8,639 nt of DNA from the NCBI GenBank assembly GCA_946405475.1, contig CAMJHI010000079.1, positions 1 through 8,639 of the forward strand, written 5' to 3'. The translations under genes were made by a program, and so were the position numbers. The notes beneath the pieces are model-generated. The model saw only the letters and a list, made by a program, of their open reading frames with translations. It made no database searches and was not told the DNA's origin. This document shows, piece by piece, positions 1 to 6,711 of the stretch. Each line of letters opens with the position of its first letter. Positions within the stretch are counted from its first letter, which is position 1. The DNA comes from an uncultured Clostridia bacterium. Its GTDB lineage: Bacteria; Bacillota; Clostridia; Oscillospirales; Acutalibacteraceae.

Positions 1-1165
1 TAATAACATAGCGTTCCTGAATGAGGCTGCACAGGATCTCCGCCTGAATATCTCCCATGAGGCCGACGTGGATCTCCTGCAAATGGCTGTTCCACGTGAC
101 GTGAAGCTGTGGATCCTCCTCTTCAAGCTTGCGCAGCTTCGGCAAAAACTGCAGCGCGTCCGTGCCCTGCGGCAAAACAATGCGGTAATTCATCAGCGGC
201 TGCGTGAACATTTTGTCGTCTGATTCTTCAAAGCCAAGCCCCATGCCGCTGAACGATTCCGTCAGCCCGGTCACAACGCAGACGTCGCCCGCCTGCGCCT
301 CGTCGGCTGTCGTGAAACGCGCGCCGGAATAAAACCGAATGCCGCTGATCTTTTCTTCCTTGTCACGGTACGAAACGGTGTCGCGCACGTGCAGCGCGCC
401 GCCCGTTACCTTAATATGGGTCAGCCGAGCGCCGTTGTTATCGTGCGTGATCTTAAACACCTTTGCGCCGAAAGCGGCGGGGTATTCCTTGTTCAGAACA
501 TAATCGTCAAGACCGCGAAGGAATTCTTCGACGCCTTCCATTTTCAGCCCGGAACCGAAATAGCACGGAAAGATCTGCCGGTCAAGAATAAGCTGTGCCA
601 GCGCTTCCCGGCTCACCTGCCCGCTTGCCAGATATTCCTCCAGCAGTTCTTCACTGCAGGTCGCGGCCGCTTCATAGACTTCGCTGAAATCATCGGCGGA
701 AAAATCAAGCAGCTCTGCCTTCAGCTCCTGCCGCAATTCCCGCAGGATCTCCTGCCTGCTCTGCCGCGCGTAATCCATTTTGGTCACGAACAGAAAGGTC
801 GGAATGCAATACTCATTCAGCAGCTTCCACAGCGTCAGCGTATGCGACTGGATGGGTTCCGCCCCGCTGATGACCAGCACGGCATAATCCAGCACACGCA
901 GCATCCGTTCGGTCTCCGCCGAAAAATCCACGTGGCCGGGCGTATCCAGCAGCGTCATCGTCAGTTCACCGAACTGCACGGTGCTCTGACCGGCAAAAAT
1001 GGTGATGCCGCGCTCCTTTTCAAGCGCGTGCGTGTCCATGACCGTATCGCCGTGATCCACGCGCCCCGCCTTGCGGATCTTGCCGCATTGATAGAGGATC
1101 GCTTCCGTCAGCGTCGTTTTCCCCGCGTCCACATGGGCGCAGATGCCCAAAACCGTTTTCTTCAT
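1..1165 (-). CDS. TetM-type ribosomal-protection GTPase, C-terminal part outside window
   Basis: Translation-factor GTPase of the EF-G/Tet(M) ribosomal-protection family, acting on the cytoplasmic ribosome. The first 388 residues are visible; Tet(M) proteins are about 640 aa, so roughly the last 250 (rest of domain III, and domains IV and V) lie beyond the left edge. G motifs are in order: P-loop AHVDAGKT at 10-17, RGIT at 52-55, DTPGHVDF at 74-81, TKMD at 128-131 (family normally NKxD), and FGSGL near 203-207. A domain-II-like region covers about 235-320. The start ATG (1163-1165) directly abuts the TAA of the upstream hydrolase gene, and no good Shine-Dalgarno precedes it. Expression therefore probably relies on translational coupling. 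The N-terminus MKKTVLGICAHVDAGKT aligns with the start of Tet(M), supporting this start. Whether it confers tetracycline resistance cannot be judged, because the domain IV loops that contact the drug site are not visible. Many Clostridia carry chromosomal members of this family with unproven roles. Confidence 0.9.
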   Translation of the reverse strand, partial: MKKTVLGICAHVDAGKTTLTEAILYQCGKIRKAGRVDHGDTVMDTHALEKERGITIFAGQSTVQFGELTMTLLDTPGHVDFSAETERMLRVLDYAVLVISGAEPIQSHTLTLWKLLNEYCIPTFLFVTKMDYARQSRQEILRELRQELKAELLDFSADDFSEVYEAAATCSEELLEEYLASGQVSREALAQLILDRQIFPCYFGSGLKMEGVEEFLRGLDDYVLNKEYPAAFGAKVFKITHDNNGARLTHIKVTGGALHVRDTVSYRDKEEKISGIRFYSGARFTTADEAQAGDVCVVTGLTESFSGMGLGFEESDDKMFTQPLMNYRIVLPQGTDALQFLPKLRKLEEEDPQLHVTWNSHLQEIHVGLMGDIQAEILCSLIQERYVI

Positions 1166-2953
1166 TTACTTGGTGCTGTCGGGAATGAGCTGAAAAACGG
1201 TCATGATGCTTGAAGCGCAGTGCTTGCCGGCGGACAGAAGCTGATCCGCCGTGCCGCCGAACGCATAGTCAAAGATCGACGCGTTCGGATCATATTCATA
1301 GTTGGCGCGGTCGCTGCCCTTGAGCGCCCAGTGCCCCCAGCCGGAATAGAAATTATCCGGCACCACATAACCGATATAATCGTTGGCAAAGCTGACGGCG
1401 TAAACGTCGATGCCGTCTTTGACCATATCCTGCGCGGATTTGATCGACCACTCGGAGCCGTCCCACGAATAGTTTTCCACATCGTTGGTGATCATTTCTT
1501 TGCCGCCGAACACCTCGGGGTAAAGCTCGCACGGATACAGACCGAACGCCACGCGGCCGCCGAATTCGACGTAGCCGACCTCGGAGGGCAGCACGACGTC
1601 GTTAAAGCCCTTTCCTGTTTTATAAACGGGGTTATCGACCAGGCGGCAGCGACAGGCCAGATGCAGGGTGTAATTGTCGGCGGTGAACTGCACGTAAGCA
1701 TATTTGGCGTTGAGCACGGGAGAAAGCTCTTCCTCCGCGCGCTCATCGCTTTTTGCGTTGAGCAGCAGCTCGGCAAGCGCCTCACCGTAAGTATCGGCCG
1801 AACGGCAGTTGGAATCGTCGTAAAGCTCTTCGCCGACCTTTTCTTTCAGCTTGAGATCATTAGTCGCGGCCAGATACCGTTCGGGGCTGCGGATCTCAAT
1901 GCCGCTGCTCGACACCTGCCCGACCGCGCCCTGCGTCATCACAAAGTTATAACCGGCCTTTTGCATGGCATAATCGGTATAGAACACGTAATCGGACGAA
2001 ACCAGCCCCGCGCCCGCGCTGATGCGCGTGGGGTGGCAGGTGTAGTTGACCAGATAAGTTCCCTTGCTGTCGGGGTTCGTCGGTTCAAAGCGCAGAATGC
2101 CCGCGTCAGCCAGATTTTCCGGGTCGATGTAACCGCGCTTATCAAGGGCCATAGCGGAGGAATCGGCCACGTCGTAATAGAGCCGACCGGGTTCCATACC
2201 GGCATAGGCTTCCTTGATCTTGGCGGTCGTGACGTTGATCAGATTTTCAATAAACGGATCGTTATCGATTCCGGCGCGTTCCGTGCCCAGCAGGTTAGTC
2301 ACAACGTTTTTGAGAAAAACCGGCAGAAAGGGCGCGGAAACGCCCTGTGTGTCCAGTGCGCTGTGCGTGTGCGTGGCGGAAATGTTGATGGCGGCGATGC
2401 GGCCGTCTTTGGTGTAATCGGCACAGGCTTCCCGAATGGTGCGGATGGTGTTCGACGTAACGCCGAGCCCGTCGATCACGGCGATCACGATCGCGCCCTG
2501 ACCGCTGCCGTCATCCAGACAGATCACGCGCACGCGCTGATCGTCCAGCACGGCCTTGGCCTTGCCGCCGGACGCAAAATTGAGCATGCGGCCGATGGTG
2601 TATTTGCCCGGCGCGAAATCATCGGGGATGATGCTGCCGGACGCGTAGCCGACCTGCCAAGCGGCGCCGTCAGCGGGCGCCGTGAGATAATCGGCGCGGC
2701 CGTCATCTTTATCATAAACGTAAGTGGAATCGTACTCATCGATGCTTTGCCAGCTGCGCGGCGCCGGATAGACTTTGCAAATGCCCTTCACGACGCTTTG
2801 AATGATCTCACTGATCCTGTTGCCAAAGGCAATGCGGCTTTCCTTTGTGCCGGTTAGAGCCGAGGTTACGCTCGCGTTGGACGGCACAGCCAGGCTGACC
2901 GTGAGCAGGACGACGCAGAGAAAGACCGAAAGCAGTTTCATCTTCTTTGTCAT
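1166..2953 (-). CDS. Secreted neutral/alkaline ceramidase-like amidohydrolase
   Basis: Predicted exported zinc hydrolase related to neutral (non-lysosomal) ceramidases, which cleave the N-acyl amide of ceramide. It is 595 aa from the chosen ATG. Residues 1-27 form a Sec signal peptide: KK at 3-4, a hydrophobic core at about 7-23, and a likely cut after SNA at 27. The ceramidase N-terminal domain follows. Candidate zinc ligands all appear in family order: His in SATHTHS (H195/H197), H307 in CHPTRIS, E476 in LYPCEL, and a Tyr in NDYIGYV (Y526 or Y529). The nucleophile region reads QGAVGQVSSS at 341-350, with S348 the likely counterpart of the catalytic Ser. It departs from the usual NxGDVSPN, so substrate or activity may differ. 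A TTG three codons upstream keeps the frame open but touches the GGAGG at 2963-2967, so ATG 2953 (9-nt spacing) is preferred. It is the second gene of a leftward operon, 25 nt after the SDR-A stop and fused end-to-start with the GTPase gene. Ceramide as substrate is unproven; another N-acyl lipid is possible. Confidence 0.85.
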   Translation of the reverse strand: MTKKMKLLSVFLCVVLLTVSLAVPSNASVTSALTGTKESRIAFGNRISEIIQSVVKGICKVYPAPRSWQSIDEYDSTYVYDKDDGRADYLTAPADGAAWQVGYASGSIIPDDFAPGKYTIGRMLNFASGGKAKAVLDDQRVRVICLDDGSGQGAIVIAVIDGLGVTSNTIRTIREACADYTKDGRIAAINISATHTHSALDTQGVSAPFLPVFLKNVVTNLLGTERAGIDNDPFIENLINVTTAKIKEAYAGMEPGRLYYDVADSSAMALDKRGYIDPENLADAGILRFEPTNPDSKGTYLVNYTCHPTRISAGAGLVSSDYVFYTDYAMQKAGYNFVMTQGAVGQVSSSGIEIRSPERYLAATNDLKLKEKVGEELYDDSNCRSADTYGEALAELLLNAKSDERAEEELSPVLNAKYAYVQFTADNYTLHLACRCRLVDNPVYKTGKGFNDVVLPSEVGYVEFGGRVAFGLYPCELYPEVFGGKEMITNDVENYSWDGSEWSIKSAQDMVKDGIDVYAVSFANDYIGYVVPDNFYSGWGHWALKGSDRANYEYDPNASIFDYAFGGTADQLLSAGKHCASSIMTVFQLIPDSTK

Positions 2954-2962
2954 GAAAATCAA

Positions 2963-2967
2963 CCTCC
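2963..2967 (-). promoter_or_regulatory. Ribosome binding site of the ceramidase-like gene
   Basis: GGAGG on the minus strand, 9 nt before ATG 2953. The in-frame TTG at 2960-2962 lies immediately next to it and cannot be used with this site, so the site settles the start at 2953. Confidence 0.8.
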
Positions 2968-2978
2968 GAAGGGAAAAC

Positions 2979-3965
2979 TTATTTGTTTTCTTTGATCCAC
3001 TGAACCATATCCGTCAGCGACTGCTCCACCGACATGGGCTCATACCCCAGCTCGGTACGGGCTTTTTCAATGGAAAAATTGCAGTTTGAAATCAGCTTGC
3101 GCACCGAATAGCGCGTGAACAGCGGCGTGGCCTTGCTGATTTTGTAATAGACTTCGCAAACCGGCGCGGCCAGACTGACGACGCCGTAGCCCATTTTGAT
3201 TTTCGGGATCTTTTTGCCGCAGACCTTGCACAGCGTGCAGATGAAATCATCCACCGAGATCTGCTCGCCGCAAAGGATGTAGCCTTCGCCCGTCTTCCCC
3301 TTTTGTGCGGCGAGGATCATGCCCTTCGCCACGTCGCGGATATCCACAAAGTTGTAAGCGCCGAATTTCAGCGAAACCGGATAGCCGTGCTTGATCACAG
3401 TGCGCACCATTTCCCCGATGTTGGAAACCTTGAAATCATACGGCCCGATACACGCGCCGGGGTAAACCACAACGGCGTCGAGCTCACCGCGCCTGACGGT
3501 GTCGAACACGTAATTGGTCGCCGTGGCCTTCGTTTTGGCGTAGGTGCCGTCGAGGCGATCGGGGAAAAACTCGGTGACCTCTTTCATGAGCTGATTGTCC
3601 GGCAGCGGCTCGTAAGCGTCAACGGAAGACGCATAAACCAGACGCCGCACAACGCATTTTTTGCAGGCCTCCACCACGTTTTTGGTGCCCTCAAAGTTGA
3701 CCTTCCACACCATGTCGTCGTTGCCTACGTTGATGTCGATGAGCCCGGCGAGATGGTAGACGACGTCGGCGCCCTCAAACGCTTTTTCAAGCGAAGTGGG
3801 ATCGGTCACGTCGCCGAACACTTTTTCACACGGGATGCCGTCAAATATTTTGGAATCCTTCCGGATGAGGATGCGAACGGTTTCGCCCGCATCCGCCAAC
3901 TTTTTCAATAATGCGTAACCGATGTGACCGGTAGCGCCTGTAACGACCTGAATTGACTGACTCAT
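2979..3965 (-). CDS. Extended SDR, HpnA/dihydroflavonol-reductase-like (SDR-A)
   Basis: Cytoplasmic NAD(P)-dependent oxidoreductase or epimerase of the extended short-chain dehydrogenase superfamily, 328 aa, full length for the family. The Rossmann motif TGATGHIG is at 9-16 and an Arg at the end of beta-2 (R35) hints at NADP. GDVTD is at 51-55. The catalytic set is S113/S114 in YASSVDAY, with Y142 and K146 in YAKTK. The C-terminal half has the pattern FVDIRDVA at 206-213, GEGYILCGE at 226-234 and KARTELGYEP at 301-310. That pattern is typical of the HpnA, dihydroflavonol-4-reductase and 3-beta-hydroxysteroid dehydrogenase group. Substrates in that group range from sugars to flavonoids and steroids, so none is assigned. 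An upstream ATG (4019) would give 346 aa but lies upstream of the predicted transcription start. ATG 3965 has GGAGG 7 nt before it and places the Rossmann fold at the normal distance. First gene of the leftward operon, divergent from SDR-B. Confidence 0.88.
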   Translation of the reverse strand: MSQSIQVVTGATGHIGYALLKKLADAGETVRILIRKDSKIFDGIPCEKVFGDVTDPTSLEKAFEGADVVYHLAGLIDINVGNDDMVWKVNFEGTKNVVEACKKCVVRRLVYASSVDAYEPLPDNQLMKEVTEFFPDRLDGTYAKTKATATNYVFDTVRRGELDAVVVYPGACIGPYDFKVSNIGEMVRTVIKHGYPVSLKFGAYNFVDIRDVAKGMILAAQKGKTGEGYILCGEQISVDDFICTLCKVCGKKIPKIKMGYGVVSLAAPVCEVYYKISKATPLFTRYSVRKLISNCNFSIEKARTELGYEPMSVEQSLTDMVQWIKENK

Positions 3966-3970
3966 AAGAA

Positions 3971-3977
3971 TCCCTCC
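3971..3977 (-). promoter_or_regulatory. Ribosome binding site of SDR-A
   Basis: GGAGGGA on the minus strand, with GGAGG ending 7 nt before ATG 3965. It selects this start over the upstream ATG at 4019. Confidence 0.8.
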
Positions 3978-3990
3978 GTTCTTTTTAACC

Positions 3991-4019
3991 ATTATATCGG
4001 AATTTAGGCCGTATTTCAA
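3991..4019 (-). promoter_or_regulatory. Sigma-A promoter for the SDR-A/ceramidase-like/GTPase operon
   Basis: Minus strand: -35 TTGAAA at 4014-4019, a 17-nt spacer, and a perfect -10 TATAAT at 3991-3996. Transcription should begin near 3984, giving a leader of about 20 nt that holds the GGAGGGA site. It is the only clear promoter seen for the three leftward genes. Confidence 0.8.
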
Positions 4020-4028
4020 TCATTATTT

Positions 4029-4048
4029 AACAATTCGCTCACATTGTT
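4029..4048. promoter_or_regulatory. Candidate operator: inverted repeat between divergent promoters
   Basis: AACAAT-N8-ATTGTT, two perfect 6-bp arms around an 8-bp centre. It sits upstream of both -35 boxes (minus box ends at 4019, plus box begins at 4063), almost at the midpoint. Read on the minus strand the centre contains GTGAGCG, reminiscent of LacI-type operators, though this may be coincidence. No regulator gene is present in the window. Placement suits a single dimeric regulator controlling both directions; function is inferred. Confidence 0.45.
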
Positions 4049-4062
4049 TTCACGGTTTTGTG

Positions 4063-4092
4063 TTGACCGGGATCGGCTGTCTGTGGTAAAAT
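4063..4092 (+). promoter_or_regulatory. Sigma-A promoter for SDR-B/SDR-C
   Basis: -35 TTGACC at 4063-4068, an 18-nt spacer, and -10 TAAAAT at 4087-4092 preceded by TGG, making an extended -10. Transcription should start near 4099. The short leader carries AAAGGAG at 4105-4111, 8 nt before ATG 4120. Confidence 0.78.
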
Positions 4093-4119
4093 GAGAAAAA
4101 ATACAAAGGAGATGACACG

Positions 4120-5625
4120 ATGAAAAAAACAGTTGCATTGACCGGCGGCTCCGGCAACATGGGTTTTCAGGGTTTTAAGGAGCTGTACCGTTACCGCGAC
4201 AAGTACAACATCGTTCTTTTACTGCGCGACAGCGACAAAAACCGCAAGAAGTTCAAAATGTATCTCGGCGATCCCTGCGTGAAGGTCGTTTGGGGCGATC
4301 TGACCAAGTTTGACGACGTCAAGCAGCTGGTCGACGGCGCCGACGTTGTGCTGCACGTGGGCGGCATGGTTTCTCCCGCAGCCGACTATTACCCCAAGCG
4401 CACGCTCAAAACCAACGTGACCGCGGCCGAAAACATCGTTAACGCCGTCAAGGCACAGCCCGACCCCGACAAGGTCAAGGTCGTTTACATCGGCACCGTG
4501 GCTGAAACCGGCGACCGCAATCCCCCCATTCACTGGGCGCGCACCGGCGACCCGATCAAAATCAGCGTTTACGACCACTATGCCATCAGCAAGGTCAAGG
4601 CGGAAGCCGTCTTTGCCGAATCCGGCCTGAAGCACTGGGTTTCTCTGCGTCAATCCGGCATCCTCTACCCCGCCATTCTCAAAAACATGGATCCGATCAT
4701 GTTCCACGTGCCGATCAACGGCGTGCTGGAATGGGCAACGGTGGAAGATTCCGGCCGTCTGCTTGAAAAATGCTGCCGCGACGACGTACCGGAGGATTTC
4801 TGGCGCAAGTTCTACAACATCGGCAGCGGCAAGGAATACCGCATCACGAACTATGAATTTGAAGAGCTGCTGCTGGGCGCGCTGGGTCTGCCATCCCCCA
4901 AGCTGCTGTTCGAGGCGGAATGGTTCATTCTGCGCAACTTCCACGGCCAGTGGTACATCGACTCCGACAAGCTTGAGGATATCCTTCACTTCCGCGCCAA
5001 TGTGCCGATCAAAAAGTATTTTGACGACATGGCCAATTCCGTGCCGGCTTACTACCGCGCCTGCAAGATGCTGCCCAAAAAGCTCGGCGGCGCCGTGGCT
5101 GCGCTGGCCAAGCCTTTCATGAAGAAGATCGCCGAAACCGAGTTTTACGGCACACTTCACTGGAAAGCCACCGAAGACAAAAACCGCATTTCCGCTTATT
5201 TCGGCTCGATGGACATCGTGAAAAAGATGAAGAGCTGGAAGGATTTCGACATCCAGCGCCCGAGCGAAGAATACACCCTGCTCGATCACGGCTATGACGA
5301 AAGCAAGCCCGACAGTGAGCTGGATATTGACGACATGAGAAAAGCGGCGGAATTCCGCGGCGGCAAGCTGCTTTCGCAGACCATGACCAAGGGCGACCTG
5401 TTCACGCCCCTGCTGTGGGAAAGCGCGCGCGGCAACACCTTTGAAATGACCCCGAACCTTGTGCTCAAGGGCGGCCACTGGTGCCCCGACGAACTGCCCT
5501 GGCCGTGGGATTATGACACCGAAGCCAAAATCAACCCGTTCTTCGCGCAGGTCTGGTATCCGCTGCACGACAAAGACGAAAACAACTTCTACGACGAGTC
5601 CATTTTCAATGGCTTCAAGGATTAA
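4120..5625 (+). CDS. Extended SDR with long C-terminal extension bearing a degenerate zinc-ribbon-like motif (SDR-B)
   Basis: Cytoplasmic NAD(P)-dependent epimerase/dehydratase-type protein, 501 aa, against about 310-350 for ordinary extended SDRs. Rossmann motif TGGSGNMG is at 8-15, LLRDSDKNRKK at 34-44 after beta-2 (basic, suggests NADP), and WGDLTK at 58-63. The catalytic Tyr-Lys is Y154/K158 in YAISK. The Ser position appears to be T126 in YIGTVAETG. From about residue 310 the protein departs from the family. There is a basic, partly hydrophobic stretch at about 317-337 and a charged linker. Residues 407-458 then have the layout GGKLLS, LLWESARGNTFEMTP, GGHWCPDE. This resembles a zinc-ribbon pattern (WxCxxGHxF...WCPxC) with three of four ligands replaced. 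A conserved-looking WPWDYD and FFAQVWY tail follows. The gene leads the rightward operon, 42 nt before SDR-C. Substrate unknown; a steroid/sterol-type hydroxyl is one possibility, not shown. Confidence 0.85.
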   Translation: MKKTVALTGGSGNMGFQGFKELYRYRDKYNIVLLLRDSDKNRKKFKMYLGDPCVKVVWGDLTKFDDVKQLVDGADVVLHVGGMVSPAADYYPKRTLKTNVTAAENIVNAVKAQPDPDKVKVVYIGTVAETGDRNPPIHWARTGDPIKISVYDHYAISKVKAEAVFAESGLKHWVSLRQSGILYPAILKNMDPIMFHVPINGVLEWATVEDSGRLLEKCCRDDVPEDFWRKFYNIGSGKEYRITNYEFEELLLGALGLPSPKLLFEAEWFILRNFHGQWYIDSDKLEDILHFRANVPIKKYFDDMANSVPAYYRACKMLPKKLGGAVAALAKPFMKKIAETEFYGTLHWKATEDKNRISAYFGSMDIVKKMKSWKDFDIQRPSEEYTLLDHGYDESKPDSELDIDDMRKAAEFRGGKLLSQTMTKGDLFTPLLWESARGNTFEMTPNLVLKGGHWCPDELPWPWDYDTEAKINPFFAQVWYPLHDKDENNFYDESIFNGFKD

Positions 5626-5667
5626 GCGCTGCTCTTGATTCTGTGATAGAAAGGAAGTATTGCTGCA

Positions 5668-6690
5668 ATGAATGTATTTATGATCGGCGGCACCGGTCTG
5701 CTCGGCTGTGAAGCTGCCAAGGTACTCATCGAAAAAGGCCACAAGGTCACCTCTGTCGCGCTGCCTCCCCTGCCCGTGGGCGCACCGATCCCGAAGGAAA
5801 TGGACATCATTCTGGAGGATATCAACAAAAAGAGCGACGCGGAAGTGGAAGAGCTGCTCAAGGGCAACGACGTGTTCATTTTTGCCGCAGGCGTTGACGA
5901 GCGCGTGGAATTTCCCGCCCCCGTGATGGATTATTATTATAAATTCAACGTGGCGCCGCTTGAACGCATTTTCCCCATCTGCAAAAAGGTCGGCGTGAAA
6001 AGAGCGGTCGTGCTCGGTTCCTATTTCTCTTACCTGTCCAAGCTTCGCCCGGATATGAAGCTGACCGACAAAAACCCCTACTTCAAATCCCGCATCCAGC
6101 AGGAGCAGGTCTGTGAAGCCTTCTGCGACGACAGCTTCAGCTGCGCCGTGCTTGAGCTGCCCTACATCTTCGGTACGCAGCCCGGCCGCAAACCAGTCTG
6201 GACCGTGCTGATCGAGCAGATCAAAATGATGGACAGCCTGCCCTTCACCCTCTACCCCGCCGGCGGCACCGCCATGCTCACCTGCCGTCAGGTCGGTCAG
6301 GTCATTGCCGGCGCGGCGGAACGCGAAAAGGCCGGGTTTGACGCCATCCCGATCGGCATGTACAACATGAAGTGGGATCAGTTCCTCAAAATCGTCTATG
6401 CTGCCAGAGGCATGGGCTACAACCGCAAGATCGTGAGCGTGCCGCCCATCATGATGAAAATGGGCATGGTCAAGGTCGTGATGGATTACAAAAAGCGCAA
6501 GATCGATTCCGGCATGGATCCGTTCAACCTGCCCGACATCATGGATATCGACCTATTCATCAACAACGCCTACGCCAAAGAGCTCGGCGCGACGGAGGAC
6601 GATATCGACGCTGCCATCACCGAATCCATCCGTATTTCCGAAGAAGCCTTCAATGGCACCGTTCAGCTCCTCGAAATGAAGGGCGAATGA
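5668..6690 (+). CDS. Atypical extended SDR with YxxxR active-site motif (SDR-C)
   Basis: NAD(P)-binding Rossmann protein of 340 aa. The dinucleotide motif GGTGLLG is at 7-13 and the beta-4 segment DVFIFAAGVDER at 68-79. The alignment of NPYFKSRIQQE (136-146) with the usual YxxSKxxxE places Arg142 where SDRs have the catalytic Lys. S118 in LGSYFSY is the likely Ser. ELPYIFGTQPG at 163-173 matches the substrate-loop region of extended SDRs. The C-terminal part (about 230-340) is Met-rich and less recognisable. It may be a reductase with altered chemistry, or a non-catalytic NAD(P)-binding partner of SDR-B. GAAAGGAAG at 5649-5657 lies about 12 nt before ATG 5668; the next in-frame ATG (5680) is too far from it. 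It is second and last in the rightward operon, with no promoter seen in the 42-nt gap and a terminator 21 nt after the stop. Confidence 0.82.
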   Translation: MNVFMIGGTGLLGCEAAKVLIEKGHKVTSVALPPLPVGAPIPKEMDIILEDINKKSDAEVEELLKGNDVFIFAAGVDERVEFPAPVMDYYYKFNVAPLERIFPICKKVGVKRAVVLGSYFSYLSKLRPDMKLTDKNPYFKSRIQQEQVCEAFCDDSFSCAVLELPYIFGTQPGRKPVWTVLIEQIKMMDSLPFTLYPAGGTAMLTCRQVGQVIAGAAEREKAGFDAIPIGMYNMKWDQFLKIVYAARGMGYNRKIVSVPPIMMKMGMVKVVMDYKKRKIDSGMDPFNLPDIMDIDLFINNAYAKELGATEDDIDAAITESIRISEEAFNGTVQLLEMKGE

Positions 6691-6711
6691 GTCGAAGATA
6701 ACCCCTAACAG

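Noticed and set aside
1..1165. Naming the GTPase tet(M) or another tet gene
   Set aside because: Only motif-level agreement is visible, domains IV and V are missing from the window, and the G4 motif differs.
389..1213. 274-codon open frame on the plus strand
   Set aside because: Antisense to the TetM-type GTPase, whose G motifs fix the coding strand.
1220..2857. 545-codon open frame on the plus strand
   Set aside because: It lies wholly antisense to the ceramidase-like gene, whose signal peptide and zinc-ligand motifs are clear. Its product is His/Arg/Val-rich without recognisable motifs, and no ribosome binding site or promoter was noted. Long antisense frames are expected opposite GC-biased codons.
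2954..2962. TTG start for the ceramidase-like gene
   Set aside because: It abuts the GGAGG with no spacing; ATG 2953 has ideal spacing.
3966..4019. Longer N-terminus for SDR-A starting at 4019
   Set aside because: The extra 18 codons include the TATAAT -10 element and lie upstream of the predicted transcription start. ATG 3965 has the proper ribosome binding site and family-typical N-terminus.
4219..5742. 507-codon open frame on the minus strand
   Set aside because: Antisense to SDR-B and the start of SDR-C, which have Rossmann motifs, ribosome binding sites and a promoter. Its composition is typical of a mirror frame.
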